Below are positions 45,128 to 57,434 of a DNA stretch of 64,000 bases, piece after piece; position 1 is the stretch's first letter, and each line of letters begins with the position of its first letter. The DNA comes from Schistocephalus solidus (taxonomy: Eukaryota > Platyhelminthes > Cestoda > Diphyllobothriidea > Diphyllobothriidae), in NCBI GenBank assembly GCA_017591395.1, contig WEDG01002865.1, positions 186,001-250,000 of the forward strand, in the 5' to 3' direction. Both the position numbers and the translations under genes were made by a program. Below the pieces are notes generated by a model. The model searched no databases, was not told the DNA's origin, and saw only the letters and a list, made by a program, of their open reading frames with translations.

Positions 45128-46356
45128 AAAAGTAGAAGTTGTAATAGTAGTAGTAGTGGTGTTAGTTATAGTAAACGAAATAGTTGTTGTAAGTAGTATT
45201 CTTAGTTAGAAGTATCAGTAGTAGTAGTAATAGTAGAAATAGTAGTAGAAGTAGTATAAATATTAGTAGTGGTGGAAGTAATAGTAGTAGTAGGAGATAG
45301 CAATTACTGGCAATAGCATTAGTAAGTAGTATTATTAGTAGTATTAGCATGATTATTAGTAGAAGAGCTAGTTGTAGTAGAAGAATTAGTAATTTTAGTA
45401 CTATAAGTAGTAGTATTTGTGTTACTAGTAATAATAGTATTACTAGTTATGAGTTATTAGTAGTAGCATTAGTCATTATTATTACTAATCGTAGTAGTAG
45501 TAATAGTAGAATTAGAAATAGTAGTAGTATTATTAGTGGTGATAGTAATAGTAGTATTAGTAGTTATATATTATTATTAATATCATTAGGTAGTATTAGT
45601 AGTAGTAGTAGATTCAGAACTAGTAGTAGTAGTAGTAGAAGTATAACTGGTAGTATTTGTAGAAGTAGTACTAGTATTAGCTGTAGTCATAGGGGTCGGA
45701 GTGGAAGTAATAGTAGTATTAGTAGTTATTAGTAGGATTATTAGTTAGTAATAGTAGAACTAGTTGTAGTAGAGGTAATACTAGTATTAGTATTAGTAGA
45801 ACTAGTAGTAGTATTAGGAGTAGACAGTGGTTATTAGGTTATTATTAGTTAGTTATAGTAGCAGCAGAACTAGTACCAGTAAAACTACTAGAAGTAGTAG
45901 TATGAGTAGTATTAGAAGTATAAATAGTATTATTAGTAGTAGAACTAGTAATAATAGTAGTAGTGATAGTAATAGTAATATTAAAAGTTAAGAGTTATCA
46001 GTTGTAGCATTAGTTAGTAGAAGAACTAGTACTAGTAGTAGTAGAAGAAGCATAACTGGTAGTAGTTGTAGTAGTAGTTGTAGTAGTAGTTATAGTATTA
46101 ATAGTAGTCATAGTGGTAGTGGTGGTAGTAATAGTAGTATTAGTAGTAGGTAGTTATTAGTAGGAGCAGTAGTTATTAATAGTAGAACTAGTAGTAGTAG
46201 AGGTAGAACTAGTAGTAGTATTATTATTATTAGTAGTAGTAGTAGTAATAGTGTTATTAGTAGTCATAGTGGTAGTGGTGGTAGTAATAGTAGTAAATAG
46301 TTATTAGTAGGAGCATTAGTTAGTATTAGTAGAACTAATAGCAGTAGAGGTAGAAC

Positions 46357-46402
<46 letters not shown>

Positions 46403-46433
46403 GGTAGAACTAGTAGTAGTAGTAGTAGTTGCT

Positions 46434-46490
<57 letters not shown>

Positions 46491-46540
46491 TTATTAGTAG
46501 TAGTAATAGTAGCAGTAGTAGTAGTAGTAGTAGTAGTAGA
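45128..46540. repeat. 1.4-kb (TAG/TAT)n trinucleotide array
   Basis: About 1,400 bp dominated by AGTAGTAGT with ATTATTATT blocks (a pure ATT block at about 46435-46490). Similar motifs return about every 150-200 bp (GTAGAACTAGTAGTAG, TAGTTATTAGTAGGAG), so there is higher-order repetition. All long Ser-, Leu- or Val-rich frames here are by-products. Confidence 0.95.
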
Positions 46541-46600
46541 CGGGTTAGAGAGGAGGGGGAGGGCAAAGAGGAGGCAAGTAGTAGGGCGAAGGAAACTCAC

Positions 46601-46725
46601 GTTGTCCGGAGCCGGAGCACCGGTAGTAAGGGGATCCTGATGGATGGTCTGAGAGGAGGAGCTGGATACGTTGAGGGCATCTGTGCTCTGAGCACGGGCG
46701 ACGATGGAGTTAACGGAGGTCTGGG
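46601..46725 (-). CDS. FES/FER-like: FES/FER-like kinase, short linker exon
   Basis: This 125-nt exon follows a TTTTTGTTGATTTCAG acceptor and ends at AAC/GTGAGT. It encodes residues 138-178, a Ser/Thr-rich stretch with five consecutive serines that ends APAPDN. It enters in phase 1 and leaves in phase 0, matching both neighbours. No domain is visible. Its donor lies only about 60 nt from the edge of a 1.4-kb trinucleotide array in the following intron. Confidence 0.8.
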
Positions 46726-46729
46726 CTGA

Positions 46730-48685
46730 AATCAACAAAAAGCAGGCACCTGCAGTCAAAGGGGGAAACAAAAGTGGCAACAACTTTAAGCAGTCAGCCA
46801 GAGAAACCAGGCCGGTCGGCCGATCGCTGCTCCTATTCAACTAGTTAAGTGCGAGGTAGATAAAGAACGTTGGCTCTGTTGTGCTGGTGTCTAGTCAGCA
46901 GGATCTCACCTCTGGGTCTCCAACTCACACTATTCCGTCCCAACCATTCGGGTGGGCGATAATGTTAGCGAGGGATGAGCATAAACCGGTCGGACTAGTT
47001 CGAGCCTCTGCCACCCTGTCCCTCCTCCATTGTTGTTATGTTCTCCAAGCAACTGTGACGTTCAGGAAGACGACTGACTCGGTTTATCAAAGCCACTGTG
47101 TACCGACAAAAGGTGGAGGTGGATAATCGCCTCCCGTACGGGTCTCGGCTACTGGTAACAGCCCAGAAAGTAACATCCTCGTCCTTATTACCACTCCCAT
47201 CCGGCCTTGCCTTCCCGTCCACCTTCAGAATCAGCTCAGAGGGAGGGAGAGGGAACCCTTCAGATATAACCACAGGTTGCACAAGGCTCGGACTGTAACT
47301 TAGCCGGTAGCTTGCCAACGTTTCGACTTCAAATCTTTCGAAACGTCATTCGAACTTTTGAGGCACGTGCTCACACAGAAGGACTTCCTTCGGTTCGGTG
47401 ACAATGCTGACTGCCACAGAGGGAGATTTCATGTGGTTCCTACGTCACGGCACGCTGGCTTTTCAACACCGACTACCCGGTCTACTGGACTGGCTAGATT
47501 CAACAGTGAAGCAGCACATGTCTTCGACACCTACGGTAAAAATAGGTACTTGAGAAAGCAAGTGTGTTGAGCAATTCTTTCCTACGGCTTTGTTCTAAGA
47601 ATTTTTTTTAATTCCATGAAATCTCAGAAAGTCTCCGGGCTACTGAAACAACCCGCGCGTTGTATGTTCAAGGTTTTCGATTTAAGTGACCCCCTCGAAA
47701 TTTCCGTAGCTCTTTCAAACTTAAAACAAGCGTGATTTGCGAGTGGTCAATAAATATGCGGATTATGCATTATGAAGTAAAGTCGAATAGAAATCTCGAA
47801 GGGCGAAAATAAGAAGGTGGTTGAAATAGAGACAGCAGGTCACTGAAGTAAGGCCTTCCGGGAGGACGCGCAGTACTACGAGAGACACAAGACGCAACTG
47901 TTGTCCATTATTGCAAGGAAGAGGAAGTGGCCGAAATCAAAGCACGCACCGTTTAAGCGGTGGCTACCGATTTCAGTTAGAATCATTATGATTGGCTGGA
48001 AAGGTTCTCAAAGGAAAGCAGGAAAGTCGAGGGGTACTGAGACATATGAGGTCTTCTTATGTACATATCAGTATTGTTAACACCAACTCTGTAGTTTTTT
48101 TTTTAAAAAGGCTTGTAACTGGTATTGCAGAAATCTTGGCGTTTATTATTGGAAGATCTCTGTGAACCCCTGCCGTCTAGAGGCAACAGGCATGCACACA
48201 GTAAGATGAAACTTTCGGAAATGGGCTCGTTGGGTCCATGTCAAAACCTGCGATGAAGAATGAATCACCCGCACAAAATGATGAGACTGGCAATTCGCAC
48301 ATTCTGGGGCTTAATGCTGACCTCATCGCATGAGTCGTGTGAGTGTTCACGCCTCGTAAATGACGGCGGCCTTTTTTATGAAACTCGGTGAGGGACGCCT
48401 AGTGGATCGTAATAAAAAGAACGGGGGGAGGGTTGTTTGTACGGCTCATTGTGTTTTTGTGTGATGAAGGTGAGGTGGGGTAGTTGAACAGAGTGGTTTT
48501 GTGTTAGGTGTTGTGTGGGAAGTAAATAGCAAATAAGGCAGTTTAGCTGAATCCCAGCAGCTGAGGTGGATGTAAACCTGTGTGGCACACAGTGAAGTCA
48601 GAAGCAGAATCAGTAGACACATTGAATGGTCCGTCTAGTGGATAGCGGACCAGATAAAGGGGGGGGGGAGGGGTGACGATGCAAA
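46730..48685. other. Intron sequence, no gene seen
   Basis: Frames at 46881-47126 and 46995-47318 lack motifs. No family copies were found until 48690. Confidence 0.4.
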
Positions 48686-48689
48686 ATCG

Positions 48690-48767
48690 GACGTGCTTGA
48701 AGGTATCATGACGCGGTAAAGGTGTTGGTTTGGAAGGCTGTCAACTAACGAGGTAACTCGGTCCTCC
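48690..48767 (-). repeat. R1 type A fragment
   Basis: GCTTGAAGGTATCATGACGC, GTTTGGAAGGCTGTCAACTA and GAGGTAACTCGG align with 57077-57150. Confidence 0.55.
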
Positions 48768-48769
48768 TC

Positions 48770-49790
48770 TCAGGACGGAAAGTCTGGCTGTGGCAAGTGT
48801 GACAGGGCGGTTTAGCTTCGTCAGTCACCGTACCCGAGTCCCTCTTCGATCGTCCACATTCTGTCTTACCACAGCGACCCAAGTCGATGGGAGATAAGAG
48901 GATGCCTGACCAATTACCATCCTGCACGTGACCCCCCCTGTCGTGAGGTACAGGACAGACATCAACCTTGGTGATGGTTGAACTGTCGCGATCGGGCTGG
49001 TCAATGTGGTCTGCGCAACCAGTCGAATTCTACGATATGAGGCTGCGCAGTTGCAGGACTTGGGGCATTCGGATGAGCAGCGGTGGAGATGGGCCGAGAA
49101 GTACGATTGGAGGTTTACAGCTTGACCTGAAGACACGCCCAGTCAAAATTATGCTTCTCTGCAGAGAGGGCAGCCATAGGCAGGGCACAGGCTAAGGAGT
49201 CTGTCTGCATTTGAGGTGTTTCCTAGACATAGCAGCGATATTTCTGGTCGACCTGCAGTCTAGGCGAAGGTGACCCAAAAGGCCGATTCGGAACCTGAAT
49301 GCATGTTGACACTGGAAACAGGTGGGACGGGGTTGGGTGCTGACGAAGTTGCCATTCAGTCTTCCAATGTTTTGTCCCTAACGTTTCGCTCACCCCATTC
49401 GAGTGGTTCGGAGGATTACAGCATTTCGCAGTTTGCCATGTTTCAAGGTTCCGTGTGAGGGTCCTAGGACACATGGTGAACCCACAGGCATTTTAGTGAG
49501 GCATTAAACGGGATCTTTCTCGGCGACTGGAATTCGTGGTAACAGTACCTTTAACAGGCGCTTACTAGGCATCCTTGCAATAACCTTGTAGCGAAATGTC
49601 ACCAAGAATAAAGTCCTATACGTCTTCACATTGGTGTTGGGATGCAGTCCCAGCGTTTTCATACGAGAATTGAAGCCAATCCAAGGCCTGGCTGACTGTA
49701 GACATCAGAGCGAACATTTCGTAGCCATTTTGATTTTCATTGAGATGGTGCTCTCAAGATAGGACAACTTTACGGTAACGTTGCGATTGT
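48770..49790. other. Intron sequence, no gene seen
   Basis: A 103-codon minus frame (48825-49136) with several Cys residues has no recognisable family. Confidence 0.4.
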
Positions 49791-49796
49791 TGCTGT

Positions 49797-49805
49797 AGTT
49801 GTTGA

Positions 49806-49839
<34 letters not shown>

Positions 49840-49890
49840 GGTGGTGGTGGTGGTGGCATAAGGATGCTGATGATGATGATGATGACTGAG
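49797..49890. repeat. GAT/GGT trinucleotide array
   Basis: (GAT)n, then (GGT)n of about 10 units, then (GAT)n again. Confidence 0.92.
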
Positions 49891-49894
49891 GGTG

Positions 49895-51660
49895 CCGCAG
49901 ATTTAGCAGTGTCAGCCTAATTTGGTGTGCTCAGTGACAAATAAATTGTAAGATGTTCGTTTATCTTGCCCTTGGAAAGGTTCGCAAAGGCACACATACG
50001 ATGGGGGTTGTGTAACTTTCTGTCGGTTCAATAGTTGACATCGACTCTGAGTATCTCCTCATCACATGCTTCGTTCAGCACCGCACAGAACATGAAACCG
50101 ATGGAGCTGGGTCCCGTAGAAAACCATGTTTCACCTCATATGTACGGAGGTTCATCTGTGGCCCATGACACACGCATTAATTGTGTAAGCCATCAGCCTG
50201 GACTTCTCAGGATGTTCAAATTTCAGCATACCTTTTCAGGATCTATCTCCCACTACGACTACTGTGGCGTCCTGATAGTCGCCGCTTGGAAAGTTGCCAT
50301 TTAATCCAATAATACGTTACCCCAACGGCCAAGGAAATAAAGTGTGACCCTACTAACCTAGCAACGAATATGCTAACTCTTACGAGCCCAACGGATAGAG
50401 TAAAGGTTGCGTTGACAAATCACACAAAGCAGAGCAGTAGTCGTTGAAGTAAGTTTTTCTTTCCTTCACTGTGTCTTCCAAACAACCCTCAAAACTAGTA
50501 TGCACACACTAGCAACCGTGAGGCGCACGCCACGGTGTGAAAACAGATAGCGCGTGAGATTTCTGTTTCCAGTGGACTTAAGGAGGCTCAGATTTCATAC
50601 AGATAGGGGTTGCCTATGTAACCGTCAGAAAAAAACCACCTTTTCGGTATCGTAGGTGAGGGGGGGGGGGGGGGCGGGGGCAGGGCGGGAGAAAGGGGCG
50701 GTGACATGAGAATAAAGTACAGCTGCTGAGTTCAGAACGACGACGAAAAAAAGAGTGAAACGACTAATAATTGCGAATACGCCTATTCCGGTTGGCTTTG
50801 TGTTCAGGAGCACAGATGAGGACAGCAGTCTCCGCTGAGGCATTAAAGTATTCTTTTGCCTACATAAGGGCAGAAAAAAATCCCGTAAAATGTAAAAAGC
50901 ACGCCATGAAGTGCACGGTATCCGAAGACAGACTTGGACGAGAATGCGAAGACAGATAGAGGCGAAGTTGGCCGAAGCATTGAATGAAGTCCCTAACTAC
51001 CCTACCAACGCAAAAATATTACTGGGGAGTTCCGAGAGCCTCACACACTGCAGATTATCTGAAGTGCGTTAATGAAAAGGTGGTGAAAGTAGCACGTTTC
51101 GCTAGTACTGTTCCCAACTTACTTCAAGAAAGGTGTGACAAAAAATAACTCTAGAGCCGTTTCGTAAGAAATTATCCATTCGTAAAATAAAGCGCTTTAA
51201 CGGATGAAACAGTTGGGCCTTGGCAAGGGACAATAAGCTGTACGGTTCTCTAAATTACAAAAGCATTTGTAATGGTTGCGGAAATTTCGAACTATCCGTT
51301 GTTGTAAGGGGATCCTGCCACATATGCCTTTGAAAGCGATAGCAAAAACGTGACACGTTTCATATTCAAGCCTACGAACAGTTGGAGTGGCCTGGAAAAT
51401 AAGCCCAAACACGACTTGTAAACGGAAACAAAAACCTCGTCAAAAAGACACAGCTCCCACGAAATGGAACAACTAAATGAACTCGTAATAGATACTCGCT
51501 TTTGGCGCATATACCAATCAAACCGCTGTTTTTGTGAGTGGGACAACCAGAACCCACATGGTAACTGTCAATACCCTGAACTTGCTATGATGCAACTCCG
51601 CCTAGACCATTACGACCTGAAAGCGCTCAAGTAGGAGCGTGAAACATCCGATGAGATCGC
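49895..51660. other. Intron sequence, no gene seen
   Basis: Contains a G-run with one C (50657-50690). An 89-codon plus frame at 50035-50304 has no known family. Confidence 0.4.
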
Positions 51661-51664
51661 CTTA

Positions 51665-52065
51665 TCCTATCCTTCCGTGTGGTAAATTACGTCTTCTTTA
51701 AATTTCACGCTTGAAGTGCGAGTATCTATGGGTTTGGAAAACGGTTGTCCATCTATTCGTGTTCCTTATGAAGTATACAACAGAAAACCCCTTTTGCAGG
51801 TATAAAAATGTGGAAAAAGACGTGAGTCACTACCAAATGGAATTCGTTTTCTATAAAACACTCTTAAATTTATCAAGGTATCGAAAAGCATTACAAAAAC
51901 GCATACTGCTTAAGCTAGCGTTATTACGAAGTGCGATTTTCGCATGCATCTGAAAAGATGTGCATTCAAAAGCAGGCATCCTTGCCTGACAGAAATCACT
52001 TGGGATCCTGCTACACATAATCAAAGCCTCACTTTAGTACTCATATTCCTAATCGAAAACGCAGT
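51665..52065 (+). repeat. FB arm, unpaired
   Basis: TAAATTACGTCTTCTTTAAA, ATCAAGGTATCGAAAAGCAT, GCTTAAGCTAGCGTTATTAC and CTTGGGATCCTGCTACACAT AATCAAAG match 56640-56930. No reversed partner was recognised nearby. Confidence 0.5.
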
Positions 52066-52069
52066 TCAG

Positions 52070-54110
52070 AATTTTGACAGTACATGGCCAACAAGTAAAG
52101 GCAGCCCAGTAGGTCAGCAGTAGGATGAAACAGTCATTTTAAGTAGTGCCTCTCCATCAAGCTGTCCTTGTCAGGAATGGATGCGGAATAAGTAGCATTG
52201 GAGTGGGTGTGTCCCGATCTGATTGGCCATGCAAAGCAAACGGGCACCATCCGAAAGGGTCAACACGAAACCTGCAGCTCCAAAGTACCGATTTGGCTAC
52301 AGAAGGGACGCAATCCAGGGGAAAGCAAGCCTATAAGGTCAACACGAAGAACCCTTAATCAAGGCGACCCATAATAGACCGAAAGGCTCTGAATCATTTT
52401 TTGTTTGTTTGAAGGCCAAGAGAATGAGATCCGTCGATCCCCGCCGATGGAAGAGGTGAGTTGGAGAGTGCTTAGCGGGGTTCCCAGTAGGCCATGGGAA
52501 AGTTTCATTCGCCTGACGGAACCGATCATACACACCACCCCAGCGACCAACGGTGCCTCTCATATTTTCTTTTCTCCCACAGAATGCTCAAACACACATT
52601 CTACTGACACTGCATCCCCTCTCTCACATGCCAGAGGCGCAATGAGGGCGAATTTAAAGTAGATATGACATTGGTTAGGGCTGCAGACACGGGGGGCTGA
52701 TTGATAGAAGGCTTTCTGCAGCGGCGGCGGCGGCGGCGCTTTTTAGAGCTCAACAGTACGACAAACTGGCAGAAGCAGGAGCCGGCTGCCAATTTGAGCT
52801 TGCTGACACCCTGACCTTCCCTTCTGCACCCCCCTACCCAGAAGTCGAAGTTTACACCGTAGTGCGCTGCCAGCGCTCAACGTCGCACAGCTTATAATCG
52901 AGTTTAAGGTAAAATAGTTAACACATTGTCCATTTGTGCGAGCAGATGCTTCCTGACACAGGCCGGAATATGATGGGTCAGACCTAAAGCAGGACTAATG
53001 ACCGCTCTCGGTGTGCGAAATCAGATTGTGGAGAGGGAAGAACACCGAAGCGCAGATGAAGACGCCGAGCCAAAGATGTCCGGTCAGCCATGGCGACCGG
53101 TGCTACTCCTCTCCACTCCGTCTCGCCGCTAAGACGAAGTAAAAACCCCATTGCACAATTTCGTCTAACGCGTAAGGCGGATTGAGCAGATCCCTTGTCG
53201 ATAATCAGAAACGACAAGAGACGTCTGCCAATCGCGGCGGCAGATCGCCAGGAAGGCGCAGAGGCTGGTCTGTGAGAAACGTATCTGTCCTTCACTCCGC
53301 CATTATGTGTGAGAATGAGAGTGACAATCCCGCGATCCAGCGCAGGTCTACGTGAGAATGAGACAGCATTCAAAAACCGGCACTGCAACTGCAATGAACT
53401 GTAGCAGGAGGGTGGGTTGGAACCCTACCGGGTCACAAGGACGGTGTCCAGCCCTCCACCAGGCAACAGTGCACACGAGGCGGAACAAGACGAGTGAGCG
53501 TGAGAATGACATGACTCCCTCAGAATCATGTTGACAACAATAATATCACCCGAGCGTGGGAAATTCGGCGGGCCTGGAAGTGTCGACGAACATGGAATAC
53601 CGCGGTTCTGCGAAGAGACTAGGAGAAGTCGAGAGGCACGGCACCGTTGGCAGGCAGGGGGAAGGGCAGATAGATGTAAAAGTGCTGGAGTCATAGGGGG
53701 AAATGAAGGGAGGGTGAATCTTGAAAGGACGAATAAGACTAGCGAAAAAGAGTCATTATGACTTCAGTATCTCTACCAAGCTATGAGGTTACCGATCCAG
53801 CGATATTCTGTCCGATAATGCAGAGTCGGCTGTGACTGCGGCAGCGAAGATCTGGTGTGCCAAATTTGTGGTCCTAAGAGTTTCCTTCTCGGAAACTTAC
53901 GTAAGTGATAAAGCAATTGTAGAAGACTTCCAAACTAATTCTGCTAGAGGCTATACCCAAAGAACCCCGAATTCGCACCGTTGTGGTTGTGATCGGGAAC
54001 AATTAGTCGCCAACCTGACCTGTATGAGTACTCAGGTTTTTTTTGGTTTTCTGCTCAAGAGCCCTTTCAGACAGTCATATGGTGGGGAGGACAGTAAGAA
54101 TTTGAAAGTT
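52070..54110. other. Intron sequence, no gene seen
   Basis: Holds a short (CGG)n at 52720-52739. A 136-codon minus frame (52984-53394), Arg/Ser/Leu-rich, has no motif. Nothing else is supported. Confidence 0.4.
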
Positions 54111-54117
54111 AACAAAG

Positions 54118-54182
54118 GCTAGGGAAATTGTTGTGGCCATTTCAGGCTTATTTGGCATCGCCAGTCAGTCATATCCCGGAGG
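54118..54182 (-). repeat. SINE-1 fragment
   Basis: AGGGAAATTGTTGTGGCCATT TCAGGCTTAT and GCCAGTCAGTCATA match the reversed 3' part of SINE-1. Confidence 0.5.
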
Positions 54183-54974
54183 CAGGACGAGCCAACCCCG
54201 TCGGGCGCCGAGAGAGCGTTCAACAATAGAGGCCCGGCTTGAATCGGGAAATGGCGCTGTCAACGGTGCTTTTTGGCGAATCCTCGTCGTATCCGAATGA
54301 TATAAGTCAGATGAAGGTTCCCACAATACGCCAACGACTATGTCAAACCGGTCTGCCGACAGTCTCGGGAACAGCATGCGTGCATGAGGGGGGATGGGGA
54401 GAGTCCGATATGGAAGCAAATCAGCGAGTTCCTCATCAGAAGAAAGTTGACACACCTGAACTTATTAGGACCTGCTAAAGGTCACTCCTCGGAAACGCCG
54501 CAAGTGACAGGCCGAAACGCCTCCATATTAAGGTGGCCTGCGTGTACTCAGTTGGTAATGAAGAAAGTCTCCTTCGAATGCCATACTCGAAGATAGAGCA
54601 TATTTCGACTTCAAAAGTTTTTAGTTAAGAAAGTTTTGAAGACCGCTAATTGTCCCTTCATGCAGCATAGCATCTGAACGTTTAATAATGTAAGTTATGA
54701 GGTATCTTATGTCTTCTTAGCGAAATAAAACAATTTAATTACATGCGAAGTCTAGAGCATGGAGATGTGAAAACCTTGAGCGTAAGTGCGGTTGCAGGTT
54801 GAGTTCACAATTATTCGGGAATTAAGTAACTTTTAGAAAACCCCTTCTTCGAGTGCAACGGTCGAAGAAGTCCTAATTTCCTACCAAATTAGAGTAATGT
54901 TGGATTGTATGGCCGCCTTAACAGGACACGGAGACAAGAACCACCCGCACTACATGTGGCTGTGCACCCAATTC

Positions 54975-55150
54975 CGGGGAGCTTAGGTTAAGGATTAAGG
55001 TGAGAGTAAGATGGAAAAGTCGGGTCGAGGTTAGGATCACGATTATTTCAACGGTTAAGGTTAGCGTTCATGGTTTGGTTTGGCTTGGTATGGTTTGGTA
55101 TGGTTTAAATTGAGGGTAAAGCTATGTTTAAGATAAAGGTTAGCGTTCAG
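54975..55150 (-). repeat. Telomere-like GGTTA-rich tract, degenerate
   Basis: GAGCTTAGGTTAAGGATTAA GG, CGAGGTTAGGATCACG, CGGTTAAGGTTAGCGTTCAT, a TATGGTTTGG series (55068-55110) and AAGGTTAGCGTTCAG. G-rich on the plus strand, opposite in direction to the other three tracts. Confidence 0.6.
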
Positions 55151-55199
55151 TTTTATGTTGGGGCTAATTTTGGCGTTAAGAATGCAATGCCACCTATTT

Positions 55200-55420
55200 T
55201 AAATGGGCAGTGCGTTCCTATTTCCGGCCATTCCAAATTAGAAAAAGAAGTAATACGTTTGTACATGTTCTATATAGAAGATATTGAATTCCTAAAAGTA
55301 TCGAAAGTTAATGATAAAAAGTCATATTACTTAGGTAGTCATTTTTACCGATTGCGGTTCACGCAGGTAACCGGAAAGAATCTCATGTAAAAATCGGCAT
55401 GAAGGAGTGACTGAGGTAAT
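55200..55420 (+). repeat. FB arm, diverged
   Basis: TTCTATATAGAAGATATTGA, AAAGTATCGAAAGTTAATG and TTACTTAGGTAGTCATTTTTACCG follow the order of the 56700-56820 arm. Confidence 0.4.
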
Positions 55421-55604
55421 TTTGAATTACGCTGCACCGAAATCAATTTTACGACTCCACCTAAGTAATCCTTTTTAATTGAAAAAAATATCTCAGCATT
55501 TTGGTTAATATTTCACGAAGTGGCCCACCAACAGTAGATTACCTTTCACATGAAATGTCGACCAAAATTCTGAAATGTGTATTCGATTCGAATAATTACT
55601 TATC

Positions 55605-55885
55605 TTTGCAACTTGCTCCGAAGACATTTAAGTCACGGCAAGATGCCGGCATTTGAAAGAGCCTCTTTCTGATCACGTGCAAGAAATCTACTCTGCAAAA
55701 AGTTTCTACTCGATAAGTATGCATTTTCCTCATTGATTTTCAATGCCCATATAAATTCAAAGACATTTTATAGAAATTATGCACAAAACATCGTCTGCCG
55801 TACTTCTTTGATAAAAAAATACGTCTTCTTAAATGTATACTTACAGAAAAGGTATGTTTCAGTTTTAAAAATTTATAATTGACTA
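55605..55885 (-). repeat. FB arm (left of an inverted pair)
   Basis: AAGTCACGGCAAGATGCCGG, CATTTGAAAGAGCCTCTTTC, CTCATTGATTTTCAATGCCC and ATACGTCTTCTTAAATG are the reverse complement of 56500-56960 in reverse order. Confidence 0.7.
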
Positions 55886-55894
55886 ATTTGTTAT

Positions 55895-56392
55895 TTTCGT
55901 TCGAGGGCTTGCATTCTCCCATTATTCCCATGCTGGGGTCCTCGAGGTCTTCGATGCTTAACTTATTTACACACCTTGGTGACACCGTGAGTATTCGCAT
56001 CAGCTGGACCTGGCGACCGTCGTCCATGAGGTGTATGAACGTTATCCCCTGGTTCGAACCGCAATGGACCGAGGATGATCTGGACATCTATTTCAGCCTT
56101 TGAAATCCCTCAACGGACGCTGCAATCAGCAATGGAGCATCATGTGACCTCCGAAATGCCCCCCGTTGGACCCTTCCCCTCCCAAGGGCGACAGTTTTTT
56201 CTCCTAAATATCACCGGGAGTTTTTTTTCACTGTCTGCTCTTTTTCAACTTTGCTCCACTTTGTTGGCCTCGCAACATATCGAGATACTATTTTTTGATA
56301 CCACAACTTGCATGTAAAAATAGGGAATTCAAAGGTGACTCACCTACATCTCCCTCAAATATACTGATACTGATACTGATACTGAATACTTC
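55895..56392 (+). repeat. R7 repeat, plus copy with hexamer tail
   Basis: GCATTCTCCCATTATTCCCA, GTCCTCGAGGTCTTCGATGC, CACCTTGGTGACACCGTGAG, TTTTCTCCTAAATATCACCG and TACATCTCCCTCAAATATAC pair in reverse with 30600-31050. It ends in four ACTGAT-type hexamers (56363-56390), a tail typical of retroposed elements, and it sits between the two FB arms. Confidence 0.75.
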
Positions 56393-56499
56393 CGGCTGGT
56401 ACACTTCAATTCAAGGTTTTTGAACTACATCGTGTATACATTCTGTCTAAGCAAAATCACAAATCTCTCCATGCTACGAGGAAAAGGTCAAATAGTTCT

Positions 56500-56965
56500 C
56501 ATAACAGTTGCAATTGATAAGGATCTTTATGTTTAATATGAGTGACATTAATATATTGACGGCTATGATGTATTATGAATGAACATTTCACAGTCTTAAA
56601 AAATCTAGTAATTATCTATTCTTTAAAAACAAAAAATACCCTTTCTTCAAGTATAAAATATAAATAAGACGTAATTTGATATCAAAGGAGTACAGGAAAC
56701 GATATTTTTGTGTATTTTTTCTATAAAATATATTTGAATTTATAGGGGCATCGAAAATCAATGAGACAAATGCGTACTAATTAAGTAGCCATTTTTTACA
56801 GACTGGATTTCTTGCATGCGATCAGAAAGAGGCTCGATCAAACGCCGGTATCCTGCCGTGACTGAAATATCTTGGGAGCAGGCTCCATGATAATCAATCT
56901 TACAACCCTACATCATTAACTTGTTTTAATCGAAAACCCATTTGAGAATTTCAGATGACATTTCG
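56500..56965 (+). repeat. FB arm (right of an inverted pair)
   Basis: AGACGTAATTTGATATCAAA GG, TATAGGGGCATCGAAAATCA ATGAG, ATTAAGTAGCCATTTTTTAC AG, GATCAGAAAGAGGCTCGATC AAACGCCGG and TGCCGTGACTGAAATATC: the best-preserved arm. Confidence 0.7.
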
Positions 56966-57007
56966 TGAGATAGGTAAACACTGTACTGTTCACGTGTACG
57001 GGCCAGT

Positions 57008-57432
57008 ATGTGTGTTCGCGGGGAGAGAGTGAAGTCGATGGCTCAACGCATTTTCCTCCCTACAAACAATCTGATGCGCTTGAAAATATCATGGTGCGCT
57101 AAAGCCCTGGCTTGGAAGGTTGCCAACTGACAGGATAACTCGAACCGCGTGGTCAGCCCAATGTGTGTTTTGTGTGGAGTGGCTGACTGGTGGACTGAGA
57201 GTGAGGCTGCAATGACTCCTTCTTAATGTGGCCTTTATGGCACTCCCACTCAGTTGGGATCCGAGCCAGGTGTGGCGGCACAGATGAGGGAGGAGGAGAG
57301 AGTGCGATAGCTGCAGCACAAGTCTACTATCACTTAAAACTAATACACGCGCAAGTCACCAGGCTCCTGCGGAGCATACGGAGGGCATCGTCGAAATCGA
57401 CAGTTCGAACTGTCACTGTGCGTTCGCGTCTA
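57008..57432 (-). repeat. R1 repeat, type A 3' module, internally deleted
   Basis: CAACGCATTTTCCTCCCTAC, GCTTGGAAGGTTGCCAACTG, CTTCTTAATGTGGCCTTTAT and CTGCAGCACAAGTCTACTAT in order, but the GACCGGAGG centre is missing. It ends with the 16-bp palindrome GACAGTTCGAACTGTC. Confidence 0.78.
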
Positions 57433-57434
57433 TC

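Noticed and set aside
45349..45732. 127-codon Ser/Arg-rich plus frame
   Set aside because: Translation of an AGT array.
46264..46840. Long Leu/Thr/Ser/Val-rich frames over the trinucleotide array
   Set aside because: They are by-products of triplet repeats without stops. Only the part inside 46601-46725 is real coding sequence.
52984..53394. 136-codon minus frame
   Set aside because: Arg/Ser/Leu-rich with no motif, and no exon-like borders in phase with the kinase.
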